Assembly: GCA_003009795.1 (NCBI GenBank) | Contig: PXPE01000001.1 | Location: 186,001-250,000 of the forward strand | Direction: 5' to 3' | Origin: Nanohaloarchaea archaeon SW_7_43_1 | Lineage (GTDB): Archaea; Nanohalarchaeota; Nanosalinia; Nanosalinales; Nanosalinaceae | Length of the DNA: 64,000 bases | In this document: piece after piece, positions 9,018 to 16,007 of the stretch | How positions within the stretch are numbered: position 1 is the first letter of the stretch | Layout: each line of letters starts with the position of its first letter | Notes under the pieces: model-generated | The model's database searches: none | What the model saw: only the letters and a program-made list of their open reading frames with translations | What the model was told of the DNA's origin: nothing | Position numbers and translations under genes: made by a program

Positions 9018-10514
9018 TTAGAAAAAATCTGAGATAATCTCTCTAAGCCCTTTGTTCATTTCTTCCTCCAATTTCTGCGTCTGGTCCTTGTATTCTTCAA
9101 TTGCTTTCCGGTCAGTCTCAGCTAGCTTTGTTTCTTTCTCTCTACGCCTATTTTTATTTTCCTTCAAATGTTCGAATCTATCTTCATGGGTCCCCAATGT
9201 ATCGTTAATATCTGAAACTGATGCTTCTACCCCATCCAGCCGATTCTGGTAATTATCAAGTCTACTTCCATTGTCAGATATATCCATCTCTGCTAAGTCT
9301 ACACGGCCCTCTAATGAATCAAACCGATCTTCTAGACCTGAGAGAGCTGAAACAGTTGACTGTAGTTCCTCTACATCCGACATAGTGGTCGTCAAATCTC
9401 CCCTATTGCTCCTAATCCTTGTGTCGTTGGCGGTTACCCTGCCTTCAAGTTTTTCTATATCTGACTCATTTGAATTTATACCTTCTTCAAGCTCGCTTAT
9501 CTCTTCATCAATATGATCATACAGCCCTGTTTCCAACTTATCTAAATGGTCATCGCAGTTATCCAATCGTTCTTCCAGGTCACTAATGCTATCTGTCACA
9601 ATACCTAATTGGTTATTGTGATTGTCTAGTATACCATAGAAGTTTTCGACTTCTTCGGTTAAGTTGTCCAGAGCGGTTATCTTTCCTTCTAGCACTCCTA
9701 CTTCATCAATTATTGTATCGATATTTTCGTTCTGTGTCTGAATAGTCTGTTCTATGTCCGTTATCCGTCCATCCACATTCTCCGTGAGGTGTTGTTCAAT
9801 GTTGTACTCAACATGGTTATCGATATACTGCTCTAATTTATTAACTATCTCTTCTCCGTAACTACCATCCTCGTCGTGTTCGGCTATCTGACCGATCATG
9901 CTTCCAAATAAATCCTCTTTAATATATTGGTCGAAAGTATCTGTAGTATCTCTGACTGCGTTTGTCCAGACCCTTCCCCCTTCTGCTATATCTCTTTGTA
10001 TCCTCATCAAATCCATTTCAGTATCTGAATTTTCGTCGCTCTCATACTCTGAAGCTATCTCCCTTTCAAAATCACGTATATCTACAATATCCTGCATAAT
10101 TTCGCTGTAATCTTCAGCGTCTCTATCAACTGCATCTTCATATATCTCGGCGGTCTGTTCTAGTAGATCCCAAGAAGATTTGAAACTGAAAAGACCTGGT
10201 AGCATCCTACCTTTTTCTAGGTCTTGTATATAGTTTATTAGTTCTCTGTTATCTACATCCCTTACTTCGGACTCATCAAAGTCTTCAGACTGTCTATTAT
10301 CGTTCTTAGAGGCCAAGTGTTCTCTTGCAAGGTTTTCTCTATTACCTCCTTCCTCAATACTTGTTTCTAAATAGAAATCTCTGTTTTCCTGAGAAACCTC
10401 TCCCATGGATGGCAAATTATAGTAATCGAAGGCTTTAGTGTATTCCTCGACTATGTTCTGTTCTATCGCATTTTCTTCATACAAATTCATCCATCCTTCT
10501 TCTGATCTAGACAT
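9018..10514 (-). CDS. Large cytosolic coiled-coil protein
   Basis: The 498-residue acidic protein has no signal peptide or membrane segment. Residues 1 to about 235 look helical but not heptad-patterned. From about 240 to 440 it is almost continuous heptad coiled coil, with repeating D-I-[ED]-x-x-I and L-E-x-[RK]-[VL] spacing like phage fibre or tropomyosin-type rods. The last 50 residues are basic-acidic mixed and end with a hydrophobic I-I-S-D-F-F. The start is preceded by AGGTG and, at 10551-10561, by a TATATAAAA box. It is divergent from another acidic helical gene (10658). The family is not recognised; a scaffold role is inferred. Confidence 0.7.
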   Translation of the reverse strand: MSRSEEGWMNLYEENAIEQNIVEEYTKAFDYYNLPSMGEVSQENRDFYLETSIEEGGNRENLAREHLASKNDNRQSEDFDESEVRDVDNRELINYIQDLEKGRMLPGLFSFKSSWDLLEQTAEIYEDAVDRDAEDYSEIMQDIVDIRDFEREIASEYESDENSDTEMDLMRIQRDIAEGGRVWTNAVRDTTDTFDQYIKEDLFGSMIGQIAEHDEDGSYGEEIVNKLEQYIDNHVEYNIEQHLTENVDGRITDIEQTIQTQNENIDTIIDEVGVLEGKITALDNLTEEVENFYGILDNHNNQLGIVTDSISDLEERLDNCDDHLDKLETGLYDHIDEEISELEEGINSNESDIEKLEGRVTANDTRIRSNRGDLTTTMSDVEELQSTVSALSGLEDRFDSLEGRVDLAEMDISDNGSRLDNYQNRLDGVEASVSDINDTLGTHEDRFEHLKENKNRRREKETKLAETDRKAIEEYKDQTQKLEEEMNKGLREIISDFF

Positions 10515-10657
10515 ATTTTGACACCTTTTGTTATTGTATAGTTACAAAAATTTTATATAGGTTATGAATTGTGGAAGAAACCCAAATCGGTTTTTCACCA
10601 GCTGATAGTAATTTTATATAATTAAGGCCCGATCATAACAGGTATGGTGAACAAATA
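10515..10657. promoter_or_regulatory. Divergent promoter region between two coiled-coil genes
   Basis: Two good archaeal TATA boxes face outward. CTATATAAAATT on the minus strand covers 10551-10561 and serves the gene starting at 10514. ATTTTATATAATT on the plus strand covers 10612-10620 and serves the gene at 10658, which also has a GGTGA ribosome site at 10646-10650. Confidence 0.6.
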
Positions 10658-12301
10658 ATGTCAGACGACAAAAGACCGGACGATAAGCCGGGACAAAGGT
10701 CCAGAACCTTTGAAGACGAGAAAAATATGGAACAAACTCGATCAGACGGAGGTAACTCCAATGATCAAAACCCAGAACCAAGAGAAACTGTAAGAGAGGA
10801 AAACAGAGAGAATGAAAGAGGATTTGCGCAGAGACTTTACGATGGATTAACAAACGCAGGAGAAGGAGTATCAAACGCTGTAACAGCAGAACATCAGGAA
10901 ACCGCTCAAACAGCTGAGAGGACAGCAGAAGCTGAAGAAGCAATGCATGACGCTCAAGAAGACATGGTTGGCCGATTTCAGGAACTAGGAGCTGATGCTG
11001 CAAGAGAGAAAACAAGGATTGAAGGATATACTACACAAAGAGACGATGAACTTCACAATCCTGAAGAAAGAAATGAAGCTCAGGGCAATTACGAAGCTGC
11101 AAGAGAAGGAGGAATGATTGACAGTGAATTTAGCTTCGGTCTATACGAGAGTCTAGTGAACACAGAATTCCTTTCAGATGATGTAGTCAAAATGAGATAT
11201 GTGGAGGATAACTCTTACACTCACGGAGACAGAGGAGGAAGATCACTTCCATTTATAGAAGAAGCAGAAATTGCCGACAGCGATGCGAGAGGATGGGCTT
11301 CCCGTTTCAACTCAGATCTGGATGCAGCGATCGAAAAACTCGGAGAACACGTTGATCTATTCAATCTGGGCGAGAGGAAAGACGCTTACGAAAACGCAGT
11401 AGATAGATATGAACAAACAGGAGAATTCGAAGACAGAATCGAAGAGATTGAAGAAGAAGCAGAGAAAAGAGGCCTAGAAGGAGTCAATGAATTAATTGAC
11501 AGTGATTATGAAGCCCTAGAAGGAGGACACCTCGAAGAACTTCAGGATACAATTGCAGAAGTCGGAGGCCACATGAACGGTAGAGAAGATGGAACAGGAT
11601 CCGTTAATCTTGAACATCCTGAAAGAGAGAATGCTGAAGAGCTAGTGAGACAGACAAGAGCAAGAGCATTGGATGCTGCAGCACTTCATAAAGACCGACT
11701 TGATGAAGCAAGAGAAGAGCTTGGAGCAGTCCAGACCGAGATCCGACAGACAAGAGACGAAGTTCAGTCATACGTTGATGATGTCGAAGATCTAACAGCA
11801 TTAAACGGTGTAGGAGACGCATTTGCGGATGTCTTAGGAGACATGGGAATCGACACAGTTATGGACCTAGCAGCAAGAAATGACTTCGACTCCAATCCTG
11901 CTTACCAAGAACAAAAACGAACAGAAAACGGAGTAGCAGTTCCAGACGCAAACGCACTCAGAGAGAACGCATTCGATTATCTGAACGAAGTTGCTTCAGA
12001 TAAAGAGAACCTTGATTTCGTCCCAACAGACACAATCAGGGATGTTGGAGACAACTACTCAGATGAAGACCAGAGAAGAAGACATCACGAAGCAGTCTAT
12101 GACTCAGCAAACTCACTCGTCAATGTAATGAACGAGCTTGAAGGAGAAATTCCTGACCTCGATCAGTACGACGTTGACTGGGATGGAGATGCAGACACAC
12201 TTGAGGACGAAAGACAGGAAGTTTACAGCAACCTGGATGTTGACTATCCGGTTGATGCAGAAAACGCTCTCAATCCATCTGACGTCTACGCAGAGGAGTA
12301 A
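10658..12301 (+). CDS. Acidic helical protein with a helix-hairpin-helix motif
   Basis: This 547-residue, very acidic protein has no signal peptide or membrane helix. The first 45 residues are polar and probably disordered. Most of the rest is helical and charged. At about residues 375-405 lies L-N-G-V-G-D-A-F-A-D-V-L plus a following G-I-D-T-V-M-D-L-A, the classic helix-hairpin-helix pattern used for non-specific DNA or protein binding. A D-W-D-G-D-A-D-T loop near residue 510 could bind a metal ion. It is divergent from the coiled-coil gene at 9018, with which it may share function. The 5' leader has a TATA box and a GGTGA ribosome site, and the stop codon sits in the loop of a hairpin. The family is not recognised. 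Confidence 0.7.
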   Translation: MSDDKRPDDKPGQRSRTFEDEKNMEQTRSDGGNSNDQNPEPRETVREENRENERGFAQRLYDGLTNAGEGVSNAVTAEHQETAQTAERTAEAEEAMHDAQEDMVGRFQELGADAAREKTRIEGYTTQRDDELHNPEERNEAQGNYEAAREGGMIDSEFSFGLYESLVNTEFLSDDVVKMRYVEDNSYTHGDRGGRSLPFIEEAEIADSDARGWASRFNSDLDAAIEKLGEHVDLFNLGERKDAYENAVDRYEQTGEFEDRIEEIEEEAEKRGLEGVNELIDSDYEALEGGHLEELQDTIAEVGGHMNGREDGTGSVNLEHPERENAEELVRQTRARALDAAALHKDRLDEAREELGAVQTEIRQTRDEVQSYVDDVEDLTALNGVGDAFADVLGDMGIDTVMDLAARNDFDSNPAYQEQKRTENGVAVPDANALRENAFDYLNEVASDKENLDFVPTDTIRDVGDNYSDEDQRRRHHEAVYDSANSLVNVMNELEGEIPDLDQYDVDWDGDADTLEDERQEVYSNLDVDYPVDAENALNPSDVYAEE

Positions 12302-12321
12302 CTCCTCTTCTTTCTTTCATT
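12292..12321 (+). terminator. Hairpin and T-rich terminator overlapping a stop codon
   Basis: AGAGGAG and CTCCTCT pair perfectly (7 bp) around a loop made of the TAA stop codon at 12299-12301. A T/C-rich run follows. This fits an intrinsic archaeal terminator for the helix-hairpin-helix gene. It ends against the convergent trm5 gene. Confidence 0.5.
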
Positions 12322-13336
12322 TCTTCTTTATTTCTATACAGACACGTTTTACTGAAGGACCTCGTTCACCGCACTCCACTTTATCTGTTATTTCATAGTT
12401 ACCGATATTCTCGGATATTTCGTTCTCAAGTTCTTCCCATTTATTGTCTTCCAGGAACCGGTAATAATGTATAATGCCGTTATATTCAGTATTCTTGGAA
12501 GCGAGTCCTAGGAATTCATCTGCTGACCCTGGTAGAGGCATTATTACGCGATCAAACTTCTCCTCTAGCCCCGGCAAAACCTCACTTACATCACCTTCGA
12601 TACCTTCCACTGTATCTTCCACATTGTTGATTAGAATGTTCTCTTCAAGGTAGTCGGCTCCATGAGGGTTCTTTTCAATCGCCACAATTTTTTCTAGATC
12701 AGCTTCTTTAGCTGCTAGTACGCTAAAGGGCCCGGCCCCAGCAAACATAACTAGAACTTTCTCTCCATCCTCTATCTGATCAACCACTCTTTTTCTCTCT
12801 GTAGAGAATCTTTCTGAAAAATATACTTTGGTGGGATCGACATGGTAATCACAGCCGAACTCTGTATGAATAGTTTCAGTTTCCTCCCCATATAGTTTAT
12901 TATAGTTCCCAACCCTGAACTCTCCTTCCAAACCGCCTTTTTTCAGCAATACAGTTTTCACGCTCTGATGATTTAGAATACCTTCTACCGCCTCTTTTCT
13001 GTCTACTCCAGCCAGATCGTTGACCACCGCTATGTCACCGATCATTTCGTAGGAAGGAGTTTCAAATTCGGGCCTCTCTGTTTCTTTCTCCAGAACTGAA
13101 ACATCGTTCTCCACTTTATTTTGAATATCAGATAGACCGGGGTCAATGAATACTTTGTCTCTATCCTCAGAAAGTTTAACTGCTTCACTTTCCGTATATT
13201 TCTCTGATGAGAAAACTTTCAGTGAAAGTTCTTCGGCCTCCTTTTGTGCATTAAACCCGTTCTCAGTTTCCTTAAGGTTGAAATCCTGTCTCTTGAATAG
13301 CTCTCTGGCTTTTGATTCTAGTTTTTCCTGTTTCAT
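12317..13336 (-). CDS. trm5: tRNA (guanine37-N1)-methyltransferase, Trm5 family
   Basis: Trm5 uses S-adenosylmethionine to methylate N1 of G37 next to the anticodon, preventing +1 frameshifts. The 339-residue length fits archaeal Trm5. The C-terminal two thirds show a Rossmann-type methyltransferase: motif I near residues 195-205 (M-F-A-G-A-G-P-F), motif II with A-I-E-K-N-P, then Y-L-E-E-N-I-L-I-N-N, and the M-P-L-P-G-S-A-x-x-F-L motif in place of the family's N-L-P. The N-terminal part carries I-G-D-I-A-V-V-N, as in the D1-D2 region. The start overlaps the upstream vapC stop by ATGA, so the two are co-transcribed. Class is confident; exact Trm5 subtype is not. Confidence 0.85.
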   Translation of the reverse strand: MKQEKLESKARELFKRQDFNLKETENGFNAQKEAEELSLKVFSSEKYTESEAVKLSEDRDKVFIDPGLSDIQNKVENDVSVLEKETERPEFETPSYEMIGDIAVVNDLAGVDRKEAVEGILNHQSVKTVLLKKGGLEGEFRVGNYNKLYGEETETIHTEFGCDYHVDPTKVYFSERFSTERKRVVDQIEDGEKVLVMFAGAGPFSVLAAKEADLEKIVAIEKNPHGADYLEENILINNVEDTVEGIEGDVSEVLPGLEEKFDRVIMPLPGSADEFLGLASKNTEYNGIIHYYRFLEDNKWEELENEISENIGNYEITDKVECGERGPSVKRVCIEIKKK

Positions 13337-13773
13337 TTGAACGGGTTTTCTGCTTCTATTCCTGATATTTGGTCGAAGTCTTGAGCGTTTTCAGTATGGA
13401 TTTTCTGAATACTGTTTTCCTTCATTGCTGAGGCTATAACAGCGTCCCAGTAGTCAGTGTTGTTCTTCTTCCTAATTTCTATGGAGTTTAGGACTGACTT
13501 TTCCGTTGTTTCTACTATTTTGAATTTTGGCCAGTTGATAATTTCTTCTATATATCCCCCGATTTCCTGCCATGAGATTGGATTTTCTATCTTTGAAGTT
13601 GAAACAGTTGCAAGTTCTTCAAGGTTCTGTACTGCTATGTAGAATTCTTCTTTACCCTCGAAACCGGATTTTATGATTTCTTTTGCTATTCTCCTTTTTT
13701 CTGGGTTCGCTGAGGAATCTATTGAGTATACCAAAATATTTGTGTCAATCAGTGTTTTTTGTGTGTCTGTCAT
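13333..13773 (-). CDS. vapC: VapC-type PIN-domain toxin (module 1)
   Basis: PIN-domain ribonuclease, the toxin half of a VapBC pair. Acidic active-site residues are visible: Asp in L-I-D-T-N-I-L-V-Y near the start, Glu in N-L-E-E-L, Asp in D-Y-W-D-A-V-I-A, and the C-terminal T-E-N-A-Q-D-F. The ATG at 13773 is preferred; a GTG at 13782 would add three residues. The gene overlaps the 3' end of the antitoxin by about 29 bases and the start of trm5 by 4, so the toxin, antitoxin and tRNA methyltransferase are one transcript. The RNA target cannot be told from sequence. Confidence 0.85.
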   Translation of the reverse strand: MTDTQKTLIDTNILVYSIDSSANPEKRRIAKEIIKSGFEGKEEFYIAVQNLEELATVSTSKIENPISWQEIGGYIEEIINWPKFKIVETTEKSVLNSIEIRKKNNTDYWDAVIASAMKENSIQKIHTENAQDFDQISGIEAENPFK

Positions 13774-13990
13774 GTAGTTCACTTCTCTTTTCGTATTGGA
13801 TTTCTCCCATCTCGTAGCCTTCTTCCAGCCGCTTAAGCGCTCTTTCTTGGTATTTTTGCTCGTTCTGCTTGTCTAACCAATTTCCAACTGCTTCGGTAAT
13901 TGCATCTCCGAGAGCGCCTTTATTATCGCTGATTCTTTCACGGAGGTTTTCCTCTACCTCATCATTCATACTGATGGTGATAATACCCAT
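13745..13990 (-). CDS. vapB: VapB-type ribbon-helix-helix antitoxin (module 1)
   Basis: The 81-residue protein has an N-terminal beta strand and helices (I-I-T-I-S-M-N-D-E-V) typical of ribbon-helix-helix DNA binding, then an acidic/basic helical tail that would wrap the toxin. It lies directly upstream of, and overlaps, the PIN toxin gene. The upstream region (14012-14023) contains ATATTTAAATAT, a perfect 12-bp palindrome that doubles as the TATA box about 25 bases before the start. Autoregulation there is likely but inferred. Confidence 0.8.
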   Translation of the reverse strand: MGIITISMNDEVEENLRERISDNKGALGDAITEAVGNWLDKQNEQKYQERALKRLEEGYEMGEIQYEKRSELHDRHTKNTD

Positions 13991-14036
13991 ATCTGTATTT
14001 AGTTATCGGAAATATTTAAATATGTCTCATTTGTAC

Positions 14037-14141
14037 TTAGAAATCCTTCAGATCTTGGGCTAGTTCTTTACCTGTGAGGTGCGGGTCTCTTGTTACCAGC
14101 TCCAGCTCATTTTCCCTGGCTGTAGCAAGAATTTTGCTCAT
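14037..14141 (-). pseudogene. Remnant of a VapC PIN toxin (C-terminus only)
   Basis: In the frame opened by an ATG at 14141 the minus strand encodes 34 residues resembling a PIN-domain C-terminus: I-L-A-T-A-R-E-N-E-L-E-L-V-T-R-D-P-H-L. The T-R-D-P-H is where the last acidic active-site residue sits. An in-frame TAG lies 6 bases upstream, and the first three quarters of the toxin, with its other catalytic acids, are absent. It directly follows an antitoxin gene whose last residues read through this remnant in another frame. This is best explained by a deletion that removed most of the toxin. A short ATAG repeat sits at the junction. Confidence 0.7.
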
Positions 14142-14343
14142 ATCTATCTATCCTGCCCTTTCTTTCTCTAATGGCTTCCTTATCTCTTATCTCAGCTGTT
14201 CCGAACATCTCATCGGTGGAAGGAGTATCCAGGTTTTCATCAGCTATCTTTTCTAAAATATCATCAAAAGAATTTTCTGAAGATTTCTCCTTCAGTCTCT
14301 TCAGCTTTCTATGAGTTTCCTCACTTATACTTACAGTGGTCAT
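14107..14343 (-). CDS. Orphan VapB-like antitoxin (decayed module 2)
   Basis: From the ATG at 14343 the product is 78 residues: T-V-S-I-S-E-E-T-H-R-K-L-K-R-L-K, a ribbon-helix-helix type start, then an acidic tail with D-E-M-F-G-T. This matches DUF217/VapB antitoxins. The final ~12 residues (Y-E-Q-N-S-C-Y-S-Q-G-K) are an out-of-frame reading of the toxin remnant and do not look native. Because no full toxin remains, it may act as an anti-addiction antitoxin or be decaying. It is divergent from dphB with a 74-base gap. Confidence 0.7.
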   Translation of the reverse strand: MTTVSISEETHRKLKRLKEKSSENSFDDILEKIADENLDTPSTDEMFGTAEIRDKEAIRERKGRIDRYEQNSCYSQGK

Positions 14344-14417
14344 AATGAATAATAAGCAATTGGACGCTAAATTTATTTTGGACATTCCTAAGTATCTTGC
14401 TGTAGACATCAAAATAT

Positions 14418-15122
14418 ATGCTTTACATGATTGGACTTGGCCTAGATAATGGAGAGATTACACAGAAAGGTTTAGAGGCTCTGAAAGAGGTTGACAGGGC
14501 CTTTGCGGAGTTCTATACTAATACTGAAAATATCAGTTTGGAGAAACTGGAGGACAAAACTGGAAAGGAAATAGAAAAATTAACCAGGGAAGAAGTTGAG
14601 AGAAATGACAAAGTACTTGAATCTGCAGAGAATCAGGATACGGCATTTCTCGTCTCTGGGGGTCCTCTGACGGCTACAACACACTATGATATCAAGCATC
14701 GAGCCGAGGAGAAAGGGATCGATGTTGAAGTGATTCATGCACCTTCGATATTTGTATCTGTAGCTGAAACAGGTTTAAGTGTCTATAAGTTCGGGAGAAC
14801 TGTTACGCTGCCAGATGATTCAGCTCCGGAATCTGTTACAGAGTATATCAGCAAGAATGATGAAATCGGCTTACACAGTTTAATTCTCCTAGATATAGAT
14901 TACCCTGCTGATAAGGCTGTGCAGAAACTCATTGAGATGGACGAAAGCCTATCTAATAGAGAGGCAGTCGTAATTGAGAGAGCCAACCATGATGATCAGC
15001 GGATAACTGTTTTGGATTTAGAAGAGGCCGCCGAGAAGGAGTTTGGATCTACCCCGCATTCGATTATTCTGACTGGGAATAAATCTCATAAGGAAGACGA
15101 ATTTCTCGATAGTTTTAAGTAA
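14418..15122 (+). CDS. dphB: Diphthine synthase
   Basis: DphB methylates the modified histidine of elongation factor 2 using S-adenosylmethionine, the second step of diphthamide synthesis. The product (234 residues, slightly short for a family of about 250-265) opens with the family's M-L-Y-x-I-G-L-G-L and I-T-x-K-G-L-E-A-L. It then has S-G-G-P-L-T-A-T-T-H-Y-D, where most members have a G-D-P-x-x-A-T-T-H loop. Later it has H-A-P-S-I, then T-G-L-S-V-Y-K-F-G-R-T-V and H-S-L-I-L-L-D-I-D. The Asp-to-Gly change in the G-D-P loop is notable, but the rest is well kept. Start chosen from the family N-terminus. It sits between toxin-antitoxin modules. Confidence 0.9.
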   Translation: MLYMIGLGLDNGEITQKGLEALKEVDRAFAEFYTNTENISLEKLEDKTGKEIEKLTREEVERNDKVLESAENQDTAFLVSGGPLTATTHYDIKHRAEEKGIDVEVIHAPSIFVSVAETGLSVYKFGRTVTLPDDSAPESVTEYISKNDEIGLHSLILLDIDYPADKAVQKLIEMDESLSNREAVVIERANHDDQRITVLDLEEAAEKEFGSTPHSIILTGNKSHKEDEFLDSFK

Positions 15123-15125
15123 ATG

Positions 15126-15139
15126 TACTTGTACAAGTA
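15126..15139. promoter_or_regulatory. Perfect 14-bp palindrome at the vapB start
   Basis: TACTTGTACAAGTA reads the same on both strands. It lies 3 bases after the dphB stop and just before the vapB start at 15145 (or touching the alternative ATG at 15139). Toxin-antitoxin operators of this type are normally bound by the antitoxin dimer, so this is a good autoregulatory site. Confidence 0.6.
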
Positions 15140-15144
15140 TGTTT

Positions 15145-15375
15145 ATGGTCACTAAAACTATCACGATTAAAGAGGAAGCCTATGAAAGGTTGAAAAAACT
15201 GAAAGATGGAAAGAGTTTTTCTGAAGTCATTATGGATATTACAGAAGATGATGAGATTGACCTAATGAAGAGTTTTGGAGTCCTTTCTAGTGAGGAGGCT
15301 CAAAAAGCAAAAGAAGAGATCAAGGAATTTAGAGAAAATATTGACGAGGATGCGGATGAAGCACTACGCATTTGA
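15145..15375 (+). CDS. vapB: VapB antitoxin, DUF217-like (module 3)
   Basis: From the ATG at 15145 the 76-residue product starts V-T-K-T-I-T-I-K-E-E-A-Y-E-R-L-K-K-L, characteristic of DUF217/VapB antitoxins, with an F-S-E-V-I segment after the first helix and an acidic C-terminal tail. An ATG two codons earlier (15139) is possible but would lie in the palindromic operator. The 3' end overlaps the PIN toxin gene. It lies 22 bases downstream of dphB, so both read-through and its own control are possible. Confidence 0.8.
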   Translation: MVTKTITIKEEAYERLKKLKDGKSFSEVIMDITEDDEIDLMKSFGVLSSEEAQKAKEEIKEFRENIDEDADEALRI

Positions 15376-15733
15376 TTCGAGTTTCATAATAAATTTTCTG
15401 TCTGGAGATGAAAGAGCCGCTGAATTTTATCACGGATTAAAGGCTAAGAGACTCGCTGTTCCTGCTCCAGTCAAGCTTGAAACATTGAGAGGAGTCAAGA
15501 GCCTGGAAGTTTTTGAGAAACTTGAGAAACCAGGTTTCAAAGATGAAGAGGCCTCTGAAGCACTAAAGTTGCTTGAATTTCTGGAAGAGGAAGGCGAAAT
15601 GATAGGAATAATGGACTTGATGATTGCATCGATAGCAGCAACTAACTCTCTGACTGTTATCAGTTATGACCAGGATTTTAGCAAACTGGAAGGCTATGAT
15701 GGGTTTGAATACGAGCTGGTTCAAAGTGGATGA
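15356..15733 (+). CDS. vapC: VapC-type PIN-domain toxin (module 3)
   Basis: The true start is most likely the ATG at 15356 (or 15350, two codons earlier), overlapping the end of vapB. The ~125-residue product has the PIN acids in order: Asp in A-F-D-S-S-F-I-I-N-F-L, Glu in V-K-L-E-T-L-R-G, Asp in I-M-D-L-M-I-A-S-I, and Asp in S-Y-D-Q-D-F. It is probably an endoribonuclease neutralised by the preceding antitoxin. The stop overlaps the start of the DUF357 gene by 8 bases. Confidence 0.85.
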   Translation: MKHYAFDSSFIINFLSGDERAAEFYHGLKAKRLAVPAPVKLETLRGVKSLEVFEKLEKPGFKDEEASEALKLLEFLEEEGEMIGIMDLMIASIAATNSLTVISYDQDFSKLEGYDGFEYELVQSG

Positions 15734-15959
15734 GACGCAGGAAAAACTGGAATCTGAAACCGAAAAATGGCTTGAAAAGTTGAATTCCCGATTAGAGGAA
15801 AGAGACAGATCTATTGACCAGATGGAAAATGTTATTGCCTACAGAGATGATACAGAGCATTTTTTGGAGGAAGAAGATTTTATCCGGGCCTGGGAATCAG
15901 TTATCTATGCCTGGGGAATACTGGAAACGCTTGAAAGGCTCGGTAAATTTGAGGAATAG
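15726..15959 (+). CDS. DUF357 family small helical protein
   Basis: The GTG at 15726 overlaps the vapC stop and gives a 77-residue helical protein. Its C-terminal part (F-L-E-E-E-D-F-I-R-A-W-E-S-V-I-Y-A-W-G-I-L-E-T) matches the archaeal DUF357 family (PF04010), a two- or three-helix domain of unknown function. The first 25 residues are a charged helix. Translation coupling to the toxin is suggested by the overlap but may be chance. No catalytic residues are known for the family. Confidence 0.7.
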   Translation: MDETQEKLESETEKWLEKLNSRLEERDRSIDQMENVIAYRDDTEHFLEEEDFIRAWESVIYAWGILETLERLGKFEE

Positions 15960-16007
15960 TCAGAATAATTACAGTTTTATCAATTAACAGTTACAGATTA
16001 TGTTCAC

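Noticed and set aside
10614-11015. Minus-strand Leu-rich 133-codon frame
   Set aside because: It is antisense to the acidic GAA/GAG-rich helical gene, which yields Leu/Phe-rich shadows; no start signals.
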